A stretch of 64,000 nucleotides of DNA from an uncultured Collinsella sp. (GTDB lineage: Bacteria; Actinomycetota; Coriobacteriia; Coriobacteriales; Coriobacteriaceae). Shown here in pieces: positions 24,660 to 35,854 of the stretch. How positions within the stretch are numbered: position 1 is the stretch's first letter; every line of letters starts with the position of its first letter. The notes beneath the pieces were generated by a model. That model ran no database searches. It saw nothing but the letters and a program-made list of their open reading frames with translations, and was not told the DNA's origin. A program made the translations under genes and the position numbers. The stretch lies in the NCBI GenBank assembly GCA_905208975.1, contig CAJLRE010000001.1, positions 48,577 to 112,576 of the forward strand, written 5' to 3'.

Positions 24660-25244
24660 GGGGAGGTCGGGGAACCAGGTTGGTTTGGGTTGGTTGGGAA
24701 CGCGCTCGGCTAGGACCAGCTCCATCCAGCACATGTCGTACCAGCGGCCGAACTTTTGGGCGCAGCGGTCGAAGGCACCCACCAGGCGATACCCCATATG
24801 GGCATGGAAGTCCTGGCTGTTGTGCGTCAGGTACTCGTCGTCTTTGTCGTGCGGTACGGCGATGAGCGCACACATGTTGGTGATACCCATCGCGACCAGG
24901 CATTGCTTGAGCGCATCGTGCAGTTTGCGGCCCAGCCCACCATGGCGCACATCGCGCGCCAGGTAGATCGACGTCTCGACCGACCAGTCGTATGCCTCGC
25001 GGCTGTTGAGCGGGCTCACGTAGGCATAACCCACCGGACGCCCGTCCAACTCCATCACCAAATACGGATAGCGCTTGAGTGCACGCGCAATGCGCCCGGC
25101 AAATTCCTCGACGCTCGGCACCTCGTATTCGCAGGTAATCGCCGTCTTGAGCACATACGGCTCATAAATGGCAAGCAATGCCGGCGCGTCATCGGGCGTC
25201 GCCAGGCGAATCGTCGGCTCGGACATCTCGGGTTTCTCGGGCAT
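24645..25244 (-). CDS. GNAT acetyltransferase, phosphinothricin/YncA-like
   Basis: Predicted 199 residues that would transfer an acetyl group from acetyl-CoA to a small amine. The GNAT fold runs from TIRLATPDDAPALLAIYEPYV to the acetyl-CoA loop VRHGGLGRKLHDALKQ (about 98-113); the late segment AHMGYRLVGAFDRCAQKFGRWYDM is typical of Pat/YncA proteins. ATG at 25244 follows GGGAGGGG. The last residues, KPAI and the stop, are written by a repeated hairpin, so the repeat may have set or trimmed the C-terminus. The gene has its own promoter space after the threonine aldolase terminator. Confidence 0.85.
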   Translation of the reverse strand: MPEKPEMSEPTIRLATPDDAPALLAIYEPYVLKTAITCEYEVPSVEEFAGRIARALKRYPYLVMELDGRPVGYAYVSPLNSREAYDWSVETSIYLARDVRHGGLGRKLHDALKQCLVAMGITNMCALIAVPHDKDDEYLTHNSQDFHAHMGYRLVGAFDRCAQKFGRWYDMCWMELVLAERVPNQPKPTWFPDLPKPAI

Positions 25245-25268
25245 ACAGCCCCTCCCTCTCAAAAGCAA

Positions 25269-25305
25269 GGGCCGCCCCACGCCAAATTCAAGCGCAAGGC
25301 GGCCC
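25269..25305 (-). terminator. Terminator of the threonine aldolase gene
   Basis: GGGGCCGCC and GGCGGCCC form an 8-bp GC stem on the minus strand with a loop of about 21 bases, followed by TTGCTTTT. Confidence 0.75.
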
Positions 25306-25322
25306 CTCGTCATTACATCAGG

Positions 25323-26348
25323 CTACAGGACAGCCGCCAACGCGTCGATGTCCTCCTGCGTCGTGGCCCAGCTGGTGCAAAAGCGCACCACCGTGTGGGT
25401 CTCGTCGTACTTTTCCCAATACTCGATCGAGGCATGCTCGCGAATGCGGGCCATGTCCTCGTTGGGCAAAATCACAAACTGCTGGTTGGTGGGCGTCTCC
25501 AAGAAGAACTGGTAACCGCGCCCGTGCAACACACGACGCAGCGCCTGCGCGGTCTCGATCGCCTGGCGACCGATCTCAAAATACAGGCCGTCGGTAAAGA
25601 GCGCCTCAAACTGCACACCCGTCAGGCGGCCTTTGGCGAGCAGTGCGCCATGCTGCTTAATACGCGGAATGGGATGCGCCGGAGCGTGCATGCCGCAAAA
25701 CACCACGGCCTCGCCGCACAGAGCGCCGCACTTGGTGCCACCGATGTAGAACACGTCGCACAGCTGCGCCAGCTCGGGCAGGGTAATGTCGCACCCATCG
25801 GCCGCCAGCGCATAGGCCAAGCGCGCACCATCCACAAACAGCGGAATCTGGCGCTTCTGGCACACCGCATGAATCGCCGCGAGCTCGGCCTTGGAGTACA
25901 GCGTGCCGTACTCGGTCGACATGCTCACATACACGGCGCCCGGAAACACCGTGTGTTCGTAGCTCTCGTTTTCGTAGAACACCTGGATATAGTTCTCGAG
26001 ATCCTCGGCATGCATCTTGCCCTCGTAGCCGGGGATGGTGAGCACCTTGTGGCCGCCAAACTCGATGGCACCCGCCTCGTGGCAGGCGACATGGCCGGTC
26101 TCGGCGGCAACAACGCCCTCGTAGGGCGCAAGCAGCATGTCAATCACCGTCGCGTTGGCCTGTGTGCCGCCCACCAGGAAAAATACATCGGCATCAGGAG
26201 CCTGGCAGGCCTCACGGATAAGCTGCTTGGCACGCTCGGTGTGTGCATCGGTACCGTAGCCGGGCTGCGGCTCCATATTGGTGTCGACGAGCGCCTGCAG
26301 CACTGCCGGATGTGCGCCGTGGGAATAGTCATTGTTGAACGCGAGCAT
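25323..26348 (-). CDS. Low-specificity L-threonine aldolase
   Basis: Predicted 341-residue PLP enzyme (fold type I) that splits threonine or allo-threonine into glycine and acetaldehyde. Seen: FNNDYSHGAHPAVL at the N-terminus, FLVGGTQAN (58-65), the Asp-Gly-x-Arg pair FVDGARLAYA (Asp173, Arg176) and PLP lysine Lys206 in YIGGTKCGAL. Length matches the family. The start ATG follows AGAGAGGATTATC. It is 45 bases downstream of the PAP2 phosphatase gene on the same strand and could share its transcript; there is no obvious functional link. Confidence 0.92.
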   Translation of the reverse strand: MLAFNNDYSHGAHPAVLQALVDTNMEPQPGYGTDAHTERAKQLIREACQAPDADVFFLVGGTQANATVIDMLLAPYEGVVAAETGHVACHEAGAIEFGGHKVLTIPGYEGKMHAEDLENYIQVFYENESYEHTVFPGAVYVSMSTEYGTLYSKAELAAIHAVCQKRQIPLFVDGARLAYALAADGCDITLPELAQLCDVFYIGGTKCGALCGEAVVFCGMHAPAHPIPRIKQHGALLAKGRLTGVQFEALFTDGLYFEIGRQAIETAQALRRVLHGRGYQFFLETPTNQQFVILPNEDMARIREHASIEYWEKYDETHTVVRFCTSWATTQEDIDALAAVL

Positions 26349-26393
26349 GATAATCCTCTCTAGCCGGGCACGAGCCCGATGATTCAGATGGGG

Positions 26394-27257
26394 CTATTGT
26401 ACGCCGCCCGGATAGGCAATGCGCGCGGCAAGGCACTCAAGCGCCAGCACCAGGGCAAAGCCGCAGCTCACGTCACTCAAAAAGTGCGCGCCGATCACGA
26501 TGCGACCAAAGGCGACGAGCGCCGCGACCACAGCCGCCGCCCAAAAGATCACGCGGCGACGCGAAGGTTTTTCCTTAAAGGCTGCCGCGGGAAGCCCGGC
26601 GAGCATAAGGCCGATCGCCGCATGCGCCGTGTGTCCGCTCGCAAACGACTTAAAGCCGTCCTTGATCACGCCGGCGGCGATATAGGCCCACTTGTCGGGG
26701 TTGCCGATCACCCACCACGGCTGAAAATCGAGCCCCGGCGTGACCTCGATCACGCGCATGCGCGGGCGCGACCACAGCGGCTTGACGATCACGTTGAGGA
26801 TAATGGCCTGAGCGACCCACACGGCAAGCACCATCAACGCCCAGCGCGTAAGCTCGTCGGGCTCGGTCGTGCGCGTGAGGCGATAGGCGATGAGGTTGGC
26901 GACGATGACCAGCACAAACGTCAGCACCAACTGAAACGCGATGAGTTTGCCGCCAACCTTCAGAGACGAAACGATCTCATAGCCGGCCAGGCCAACGTTG
27001 ACAAGGACGCCGAGCACGGCGAGCCATTTGCTCCCTCTGGAATCGGGACGCACCGCGCGCACGAGCATAACGCCCGCAACGCTCGCCGTCAGCTCAAACG
27101 GCAGCTCGCCGGCGGCCTCGATAAAGCGACCGTACATGCTGCCGATGTTGAACAGCGCGCTCGAGATCTGATAATCGAAGAAGCTGCCCACGCCCAGACA
27201 AAGGCACAGGACGACCGCGATCATGGCGACATCTTTCTTATAGATGTATCCGAACAT
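26394..27257 (-). CDS. PAP2-family membrane phosphatase
   Basis: Predicted 287-residue integral membrane protein with about six to eight helices. Type 2 phosphatidic acid phosphatase motifs are present: KPLWSRPRMRV, SFASGHTAHAA (usual PSGH reads ASGH) and GRIVIGAHFLSDV (usual SRxxxGxHxxxDV with Gly for Ser). It probably dephosphorylates a lipid phosphate or undecaprenyl pyrophosphate at the membrane face. The large segment between motif 1 and motif 2 (IEVTPGLDFQPWWVIGNPDKW) is longer than in minimal PAP2 proteins. Confidence 0.82.
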   Translation of the reverse strand: MFGYIYKKDVAMIAVVLCLCLGVGSFFDYQISSALFNIGSMYGRFIEAAGELPFELTASVAGVMLVRAVRPDSRGSKWLAVLGVLVNVGLAGYEIVSSLKVGGKLIAFQLVLTFVLVIVANLIAYRLTRTTEPDELTRWALMVLAVWVAQAIILNVIVKPLWSRPRMRVIEVTPGLDFQPWWVIGNPDKWAYIAAGVIKDGFKSFASGHTAHAAIGLMLAGLPAAAFKEKPSRRRVIFWAAAVVAALVAFGRIVIGAHFLSDVSCGFALVLALECLAARIAYPGGVQ

Positions 27258-27298
27258 GCTTTCCTTTCGATGGGGCTGGAATCAACCTGCAACGTGGC

Positions 27299-27328
27299 GG
27301 GACAAAGAGCCACTGATGTCTTTGTCCC
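27299..27328. repeat. GGGACAAAGA hairpin
   Basis: GGGACAAAGA and TCTTTGTCCC form a perfect 10-bp stem with a 10-base loop. It shares the GGGAC/GTCCC word of other palindromes in this window. Confidence 0.55.
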
Positions 27329-27360
27329 ATATATTCCCTTACTGGTTGAGCATAAGTGAG

Positions 27361-27465
27361 CGAAAACGTCCCATTTGTGGCAAGGTGACCCGAAGGAGGA
27401 GGGAAGCGTACTTGCGTACGCGACCGACGAGTGAGGGCCAGATTGCCACAAATGGGGTGTTTGCA
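27361..27465. repeat. 105-bp element with CCCATTTGTGGCAA arms
   Basis: CCCATTTGTGGCAA and TTGCCACAAATGGG are perfect 14-base arms within 23-base imperfect arms. The 59-base centre holds GCGTACTTGCGTACGC. It ends 11 bases from the mfd stop. It could act as the mfd terminator, but its size and structure suggest a mobile palindromic repeat. Confidence 0.6.
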
Positions 27466-27476
27466 GCGTCGACCCA

Positions 27477-30400
27477 TTAGTCGTCATCGCTGACGCCCAA
27501 CTGCTGCAACAGCATGAGTGCCGCGGCCACGGGGCCGGTACCGTCGTTGGCGTCGAGACCGCGACCCAGGCCGCTGCCCGCGCCGGCGCCCGCCTTGTAG
27601 GGCACCGACAGTTTGCGGCTCTTGGGGAAGCTCACCGCGCCATAGCGGGTCTTTAGCTCAAAGGCCACCTTCTTGGGCACGTCGACGCCCAAAAACGTGA
27701 TGCGACCGCCGCTGAGCGTGACGCTCTCGAGCCCCAGGCGCTCGCCGCGAATGCGGATTCGTGCGCGATTGAACAGGTTGAGTCCTGCCAACGGCAGCTC
27801 GCCATGCGCGGCCTCGGTCTCTTCCTGCACCTCATCGATGCTCTCCAGGTCCTCGGCCGCTGCGAGCCTGCGGTACACGAGCACGCGCTGATCCACCGCC
27901 GGCAGGTACTCCTCGGACAAGAAGTAGTCGGCCGGCAGGTTAATGCCCACGCTTGCCGCCTCCACGCCGGCATCGTCATCGCCGCGCGCCTCGGCTACCG
28001 CCTGGCCCAGCATCTGCGTAAACAGGTCAAAGCCCACGCTCGACAGGTTGCCGTGCTGCTCGGCGCCCATAAGCGAGCCGGCACCACGGATCTCCAGGTC
28101 GCGCATGGCGATGCGCATGCCGCTGCCCAGGTCCTGGAACTCGGAAAGTGCGGTCAGGCGCGCTGTCGCCTCCTCGGTGAGTGGTAGCTCGCCCGGGAAC
28201 ATAAAGTACGCGTAGGCCTGCGTGGAAGAACGGCCCACACGGCCCTTGAGCTGGTAGAGCTGCGCCAGGCCCAGACGCTGCGAATCCTCGATGATCAGCG
28301 TGTTGGCGGTCGCGTTGTCGATGCCGCTCTCCACGATGGTCGTGGCGATGAGCACGTCGATCTTTTTGGTCGCAAACTCGATCATCACGTCCTCGACCTC
28401 GCGCGGGCTCATCTTGCCGTGCGCCACGCCCACGCGCGCCTCGGGCGCGGCCTCGTGCACGCGCGCCACGGCGTCGTCGATGGTCTTGACGCGGTTGGAC
28501 ACGTAATACACCTGACCGCCGCGGCCCACCTCCAGGCGAATCGCCGCGCTCACCACATCGGGGTCGTACTCCCCCACGTGCACGATCACGGGACGACGCC
28601 CAGTCGGCGGCGTCGTGATCAGGCTCATGTCGCGCACGCCGCTCGTGGCCATCTGCATGGTACGCGGGATGGGCGTGGCCGAAAGCGTGAGCACGTCGAT
28701 CTGCTCGCGCAGGTTCTTGAGCTGCTCCTTGTGCTGCACACCAAAGCGCTGTTCCTCGTCGATGATCACCAGGCCCAGGTTCTTGGGGTTCACGTCGGCC
28801 GAAAGCAGACGGTGTGTGCCGATCAGCACATCGATCGTGCCCTCGGCAAACGCCTTGAGCGCGCGCTTTTGCTGCGCCGGCGTGCGAAAGCGGCTGAGCA
28901 CCTCGACCTCAAGGCCAAACGGGGCAAAGCGTTCAAAGAACGTCTCGTAGTGCTGCTGGGCAAGAATAGTCGTGGGGCAGAGTACCATGACCTGGCGGCC
29001 GGAGTCCACGCACTTAAACGCTGCGCGCAGGGCGACCTCGGTCTTGCCAAAGCCCACGTCGCCGCACAGCAGGCGGTCCATGGGCTTGGGTGCCTCCATG
29101 TCCGCCTTAATGTCGGCAATAGCCTCCAGCTGGTCGCGCGTCTCGTCGTAGGGGAAGCTCTCCTCCATCTCAATCTGCTCGGGCGTATCGGGCGGACAGG
29201 CGATACCGGTAATCGAAGAGCGGCGCGTATACAGGTCGACCAGGTCAAACGCCAGCTTTTTGGCATTCTTGCGCGCCTTGTTGGTGGCACGCGTCCAGTC
29301 GGCGGTGTTGAGCCTGGTCAAGCGCGGTTTATCGCCGTCGGGGCCAACATAGCGCGTGATGCGGTCGACCTGCTCGAGCGGCACATAGAGTTTGTCGCCG
29401 TCGGCGTATTCCAGCAAGAAGTAGTCGCGCTCCTTGCCGCCCACTTCCTGGCGCGCGATCTCGCTAAAGAGCGCGATGCCATGCGTTGCGTGCACCACGT
29501 AGTCGCCCGGCTTAAAGGGGAAGGTGATCTGCGTAATGTCGACCTTGCGGCGGCTGCGCGCGCGGTTGGCGTCCATGCGGGCGTTGAGGTCGGTGATCGA
29601 GAACACGGCCAGATTGGCATCGGGCACCACCACGCCCTGCGGTAGAGCGGCATCCACAAAGGTCACGCGTCCGCGCGAGATGGTGGGCACGGCGGCACCA
29701 GCGGCAGCCTGGGCCGCGCCCGCCTCGAGCGAGCGGGCGTTGAGCGCGTCGGCATGGCGCTCGCGAATCGAAGCATGGGCCGCCTGACGAGCAGCACGGT
29801 CGTCAGAATCCGCCGCCGCCACGCGCACGCGGTCGCCGATAACGCCGGCGTTTTCGGGGGCGGCCGTCAGCGACTCCTCAAAGGTGATGCCCTCGTCGCC
29901 AAAGGTGAGCTCCATCGACTCGCGCGCACCGCGGTCGGGAATGGCAAACACGCAGGCATAGCGCTTGCCCACGACCTCCTGGATGCGCGTCATAAAGCGA
30001 TTGTCCGAGCCCGCAATGGCCGGCTGCTCAATCTTGAGCTCGGCTGTAACCGCACCGCCGGCACGAATCAGGCTCACGTAGTTCAGGCGCTGCTGAGCAC
30101 CAAAGTCGAGCTGTTGGGCACGCACGTACAGGCCGTCCAGACGGTCAATCCCCGCCTCGCCGGCACGGGCCTCGATATCCTCGTAGGCGCGCAGGCAGTC
30201 ATCGAACAGCGAGCGCGGCTCGGACAGGACCACAAGTGCCTTGCCGCTCACGTGCGCCAACGGGCTCACGGTCTGGCCGTACATCACCGGCAAAAAGCGG
30301 TCGAGCTCGGGCGTGACGATGCGCGCGTCCACCATCTCGAGCAGCGCCGCCAGCTTGCTATCGCTCTGGCTGGCGCGATAGAGCGCCACGTGCATGTTGT

Positions 30401-31109
30401 GGACGGCCTCGTCGGTGAGCGCCAGCTCGCGGCACGGGAAGATCTCGATGCTGTCCTCGTTGCCGATGGTTTGACCCGTAGAGCTCACCATGCGGCGGAT
30501 GCGGTCGATCTCGTCGCCAAAGAACTCAATGCGCACGGGTGCTTTTTCCTGCGCGGGGAACACCTCGACGGTATCGCCGTGTACACGGAACAGGCCGGGC
30601 GCGTCGGCGGCACCGGCATTGGTGTAGCCCATGCCCACCAGGCGCTGCGGCACCTCGTCGAAGGGAATCTCCTCGCCCACCGCAAAGGTGGTGGACTCCC
30701 AATAGCGGCTCTCGACCGGCGGCACGCAACGCAGTAGCGCGCGGGCCGAGGCGACCATGATGCAGTTATCGCCGCGCACGATGCGCCCTAAAGCCTCGCA
30801 GCGTTGGGCCACCACGGCGTCGTCGGGCGCCTGCTCACGCCATGGATAGTCTTTGCGCTCGGGAAAGCGGCACACATGCGCCAGACCCACATAGGCGGCC
30901 AGGCTGCGCGCGGCGCGATCGGCCGCGTCCTCGCCGCTCACGATGTAGACCGTGGGACGCGGACGGCGCGCAAACTGAGCTGCCGCCATGAGCGTGCGGC
31001 CCGACTGCGACACGGCCAGCGTCACGTCCTCGCCGGCATCGAGTCCGGCCTCGACGGTCTGCAGTGCCTCGGCAGTGTAGAGCTGCGCGGCTATACGGTG
31101 AATGAGCAT
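27477..31109 (-). CDS. mfd: Transcription-repair coupling factor Mfd
   Basis: Predicted 1210-residue ATP-driven translocase that removes stalled RNA polymerase and recruits UvrA. Order: UvrB-like N-terminal region, RNA polymerase interaction/CarD-like domain (PGDYVVHATHGIALF), helicase core with Walker A LLCGDVGFGKTEVA and box VIIDEEQRFGVQHKEQL, motif VI LYQLKGRVGRSSTQAYAY, and a C-terminal TRCF domain. The start MLIHRI at 31109 was chosen because GGAGG lies 5 bases upstream; the open frame starts 63 bases earlier without support. The Gly/Ala-rich stretch before the C-terminus (AGAGAGSGLGRGLDAN) is unusual. Confidence 0.95.
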   Translation of the reverse strand: MLIHRIAAQLYTAEALQTVEAGLDAGEDVTLAVSQSGRTLMAAAQFARRPRPTVYIVSGEDAADRAARSLAAYVGLAHVCRFPERKDYPWREQAPDDAVVAQRCEALGRIVRGDNCIMVASARALLRCVPPVESRYWESTTFAVGEEIPFDEVPQRLVGMGYTNAGAADAPGLFRVHGDTVEVFPAQEKAPVRIEFFGDEIDRIRRMVSSTGQTIGNEDSIEIFPCRELALTDEAVHNMHVALYRASQSDSKLAALLEMVDARIVTPELDRFLPVMYGQTVSPLAHVSGKALVVLSEPRSLFDDCLRAYEDIEARAGEAGIDRLDGLYVRAQQLDFGAQQRLNYVSLIRAGGAVTAELKIEQPAIAGSDNRFMTRIQEVVGKRYACVFAIPDRGARESMELTFGDEGITFEESLTAAPENAGVIGDRVRVAAADSDDRAARQAAHASIRERHADALNARSLEAGAAQAAAGAAVPTISRGRVTFVDAALPQGVVVPDANLAVFSITDLNARMDANRARSRRKVDITQITFPFKPGDYVVHATHGIALFSEIARQEVGGKERDYFLLEYADGDKLYVPLEQVDRITRYVGPDGDKPRLTRLNTADWTRATNKARKNAKKLAFDLVDLYTRRSSITGIACPPDTPEQIEMEESFPYDETRDQLEAIADIKADMEAPKPMDRLLCGDVGFGKTEVALRAAFKCVDSGRQVMVLCPTTILAQQHYETFFERFAPFGLEVEVLSRFRTPAQQKRALKAFAEGTIDVLIGTHRLLSADVNPKNLGLVIIDEEQRFGVQHKEQLKNLREQIDVLTLSATPIPRTMQMATSGVRDMSLITTPPTGRRPVIVHVGEYDPDVVSAAIRLEVGRGGQVYYVSNRVKTIDDAVARVHEAAPEARVGVAHGKMSPREVEDVMIEFATKKIDVLIATTIVESGIDNATANTLIIEDSQRLGLAQLYQLKGRVGRSSTQAYAYFMFPGELPLTEEATARLTALSEFQDLGSGMRIAMRDLEIRGAGSLMGAEQHGNLSSVGFDLFTQMLGQAVAEARGDDDAGVEAASVGINLPADYFLSEEYLPAVDQRVLVYRRLAAAEDLESIDEVQEETEAAHGELPLAGLNLFNRARIRIRGERLGLESVTLSGGRITFLGVDVPKKVAFELKTRYGAVSFPKSRKLSVPYKAGAGAGSGLGRGLDANDGTGPVAAALMLLQQLGVSDDD

Positions 31110-31228
31110 GTGGTCCTCCGGCATCGCAACGCCAAAAGCCCGCCGGGGCAGGCTCGGCGGGTCGTACATCAAAACTATTGTTTGTCATGGTAACGCATGG
31201 GGCGGACGCGCCGGCGCGCACCGGGCAG

Positions 31229-31894
31229 CTACCCCAAAACGCGCACGCTGGGGCACAAATCTGCCAGCGGACACTCGTCACACTTGGGTTTGCGGGCGTC
31301 GCAGATCTCGCGGCCAAAGGTGATCCACTGATGGTTGACCGACTCCCAATACTCGTGCGGCAAAATCTTGAGCAGATCCTGCTCGGTCTTGAGCGGTTCC
31401 TTGGCATGCGTCTTGGGACTCAGCATCAGGCGGTGCGCAATGCGGTTGACGTGCGTGTCCACCGCAATACCCTCCACGATGCCATACCCCACGTTGAGCA
31501 CGATGTTCGCCGTCTTGCGTCCCACGCCCGGCAGCTTCACGAGTTCCTTCATGTCGGCCGGCACCTCGCCGTCATAGTCGGCGACGATCATCTGCGCGGC
31601 CTCGACGGCATGCTTGGCTTTGCTCTTGTAGAAGCCGAGCGACTTGATGGTGTCTGCCACGTCAGCTACGCTCGCCCCGGCCATGGCCTCGGGCGTGGGC
31701 CACTGGGCAAACAGCCGCGGCGTCACCTTGTTGACCTGCGCATCGGTCGTTTGCGCCGAAAGCAGCACCGCGATCAGCAGGCGGAAGGGATTCTCGTGGT
31801 CCAAAAAGCACTCGACCGGGCCATAGCGACGGTTGAGGCGCTCACACACCTCGATGGCGCGCTCGCGCTTGGCGGCATTGGTCTCGCGTGGCAT
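31229..31894 (-). CDS. nth: Endonuclease III
   Basis: Predicted 221-residue DNA glycosylase/AP lyase that removes oxidised pyrimidines. HhH motif with catalytic Lys, LPGVGRKTANIVLN; catalytic Asp in AVDTHVNR; 4Fe-4S loop CDARKPKCDECPLADLC (Cys-x6-Cys-x2-Cys-x5-Cys) near the C-terminus. ATG at 31894 with GAGGAG 5 bases upstream. It lies downstream of the damaged ABC transporter gene and upstream of mfd on the same strand, with 119 bases between nth and mfd, so repair genes are clustered here. Confidence 0.95.
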   Translation of the reverse strand: MPRETNAAKRERAIEVCERLNRRYGPVECFLDHENPFRLLIAVLLSAQTTDAQVNKVTPRLFAQWPTPEAMAGASVADVADTIKSLGFYKSKAKHAVEAAQMIVADYDGEVPADMKELVKLPGVGRKTANIVLNVGYGIVEGIAVDTHVNRIAHRLMLSPKTHAKEPLKTEQDLLKILPHEYWESVNHQWITFGREICDARKPKCDECPLADLCPSVRVLG

Positions 31895-31957
31895 AACGAC
31901 TCCTCGGCTCAACGGCACAATAAACTTATGGGCACAATTGTCCCACGTCCGAGACGT

Positions 31958-33760
<1,803 letters not shown>

Positions 33761-33835
33761 GGGCTTCCTTTCGCATCTGATAGGGCGAAACGCCATTGTT
33801 GCACATTGAAGCGCACTTCAGGCAAGCGCGATGCG

Positions 33836-33867
33836 AAAAGCGCCCGCGCCGTGCTTGCGCAGGCGCC
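33836..33867 (-). terminator. Terminator of rmuC
   Basis: On the minus strand GGCGCCTGCGC and GCGCGGGCGC pair imperfectly around AAGCACG and run into CTTTTCG, 17 bases past the rmuC stop. Confidence 0.65.
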
Positions 33868-33883
33868 CCGCCGTCAGATGCAG

Positions 33884-35239
33884 CTAGTCCTCGTCTTTTT
33901 GGTCTGCGGGCAGGTCTGCGGACTCCAAGCCCAAAATCGCGTCGGCCTCCCGCGCGTCTTCCAGCGCGTCGATGTCCTTGAGTTTGCGCTCCATGACGTT
34001 GGTGCGCGTGGTAATGATGCCCTCGACCGTTTTGCCCGCGGTCTCGATCTGCTGCTGGGCGCGGCGCAGCGCCGCCCGATAACGCGGCAGCTCGGCCTTG
34101 ACGGCGGAGAGCACGCGCAGCACGTCATCGGTGCGTTTTTGCAGCCTAAACGTCTGGTAGCTCATCTGCAGGCTGTTGAGAATGGCGGCCATGGTGCTGG
34201 GGCCGGCAACGTTGACGTGATAGTCGCGGCCCAGGGTCTCAATAAGCCCGGGGCGACTGACGACCTCGGCATACAGGCCCTCAAACGGCACGAACATAAT
34301 GCCAAAGTTGGTGGTCGCGGGTACGCTCAGGTACTTTTCGCAGATGTCCTTTGCCTCGCGCTTCACCATCATATCGAGCGCCTTGCGCGCAGCGGCAACG
34401 GCCTCCGCGTCGCCCGACTCCTGCGCGTCGAGCAGGTGCTCGTACGCGTCGCCCGGAAACTTGGAGTCAATCGGCAACAGCACGGGGTCGCCCTCGTCCA
34501 CCGGCAGCTTGACGGCAAACTCAACGCGTTCCGAGGCGCCGGGCTTGGTGGCGACGTTTTCCAGATACTGGTCGGGCGTGAGGATGTCCGCCAGGATCGC
34601 GCCCAGCTGCACCTCGCCCAAAATGCCACGCGCTTTGACGTTGCCCAGCACGCGCTTAAGGTCGCCCACGCCGGTGGCGATAGACTGCATGTCGCCCAGG
34701 CCCTTGTACACGGCCTCGAGCTGGTCGCTCACCTGCTTAAACGATGCCGACAGGCGATCGTTGAGCGTACGGGAGAGCTTCTCGTCCACCGTCGCACGCA
34801 TCTGATCGAGCTGCACGTTGTTGTCTTTGCGGATGGCGCCCAACTGGGCATCGACCGTCTCGCGCACCTTGTCCAGGCGGTGCTCGATGCCCTCGCGGTT
34901 GGCGCCGAGCTGTTGGGCCGTCTCGCGGCGCAGGTCATCCATACGGTCGCCGGCCTGCGAGAACTCTCGCGCGATGGTCAGGTAGCGTTGCTGCTCCACG
35001 GCCGCATCGGTCGTCTGCTGCTGCGCGATGGCGTTTGCCGTGCGGCGGGTTTCTGCCAGCGCGACGTTGAGGGCATCGAGCGCGCTGTTGGCCTGCTCGA
35101 GTGCCGCGAGCGTTTCCGCTTCGTTGCCGCCACGCTCTCGCAACTCGGCACGAAGGCCCTTAAGCTGCAGGGCGCAGACCGCAGCAACTCCCACCGCCAC
35201 CAAGGCAATCACAACAAGCGCAATATCAATAGCAGACAT
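33884..35239 (-). CDS. rmuC: DNA recombination protein RmuC
   Basis: Predicted 451 residues: N-terminal membrane helix (about 5-27, IALVVIALVAVGVAAVCAL), long coiled coil (about 30-190), then the RmuC nuclease-like domain (about 200-400) with RVEFAVKLPVDEG, LPIDSKFPGDAYEHLL and FGIMFVPFEGLYAEV. RmuC is thought to limit inversions at repeats and was linked in E. coli to anti-phage restriction of recombination; the mechanism is unsettled. ATG at 35239 has GGCGGAG upstream. An acidic tail (PADQKDED) closes it. Confidence 0.9.
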   Translation of the reverse strand: MSAIDIALVVIALVAVGVAAVCALQLKGLRAELRERGGNEAETLAALEQANSALDALNVALAETRRTANAIAQQQTTDAAVEQQRYLTIAREFSQAGDRMDDLRRETAQQLGANREGIEHRLDKVRETVDAQLGAIRKDNNVQLDQMRATVDEKLSRTLNDRLSASFKQVSDQLEAVYKGLGDMQSIATGVGDLKRVLGNVKARGILGEVQLGAILADILTPDQYLENVATKPGASERVEFAVKLPVDEGDPVLLPIDSKFPGDAYEHLLDAQESGDAEAVAAARKALDMMVKREAKDICEKYLSVPATTNFGIMFVPFEGLYAEVVSRPGLIETLGRDYHVNVAGPSTMAAILNSLQMSYQTFRLQKRTDDVLRVLSAVKAELPRYRAALRRAQQQIETAGKTVEGIITTRTNVMERKLKDIDALEDAREADAILGLESADLPADQKDED

Positions 35240-35290
35240 AGACTCCGCCCAACAAACCCAATCGATTATCAATCAAAACCGCGATCAATC

Positions 35291-35854
35291 TTACCCCGCC
35301 ACACGCACCGGGCGCCCGGCCCCTTCTTGGGTGCTTCTCTCCTCCGCATATTCCATAATGCGACGCGCTGTCTTCCTGCTCACCTTCGAGTCATCACCGG
35401 CTAAGTATGCGTACACGTTTCCCTTATTCAGATTCAAATCGCGGCAGAGACCGTAGCGCGTTACACCCGATTCCTCCAATGCTTTAAGTGTTCTCTTTCT
35501 CATCAGGGCGTTCACCCTTCTGTCGGCCGCTGGCTTTTCTTTCACCCCTCTATACGCACGCCAAACGTTGGCGTAACGATTGGGGAGCTTATCCTCGGAG
35601 CATAGAGATGCCAGGCTACTCGCTTGGCCATACAGAGACAAAACACCTCGATAGCCCTCTTCCATCCACGAGCCCTCGGATAAACCCAGAACGTATTCGG
35701 CCTTACCCTGCGCCAAAGCGAGCAAAAACAGAGGCTCCGCCACACGCGGCTCAACCGTTGTTGCCTGCTTTACAAGCTTCCTAAAACTCAGCGACTGCTG
35801 TCCGGACAGCTCTCGGCAATAGCCTTTCAAAAATCCCTCAAAAGTCAGATTCAA
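35291..35854 (-). CDS. HTH protein of a two-gene nucleotidyltransferase module
   Basis: Predicted 187 residues; the family is not recognised with certainty. A mostly helical N-terminal part (1-115) precedes a helix-turn-helix at about 130-168 (ALEESGVTRYGLCRDLNLNKG, YAYLAGDDSKVSRKTARRIM), Xre-like in form, so DNA-binding is likely. It starts with TTG, overlapping the stop of the nucleotidyltransferase gene by 4 bases (TTGA), with AGGAGGTG in that gene's last codons; translation is tightly coupled. By analogy to AbiE/MNT modules it is the likely regulator or antitoxin. Confidence 0.55.
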   Translation of the reverse strand: MNLTFEGFLKGYCRELSGQQSLSFRKLVKQATTVEPRVAEPLFLLALAQGKAEYVLGLSEGSWMEEGYRGVLSLYGQASSLASLCSEDKLPNRYANVWRAYRGVKEKPAADRRVNALMRKRTLKALEESGVTRYGLCRDLNLNKGNVYAYLAGDDSKVSRKTARRIMEYAEERSTQEGAGRPVRVAG

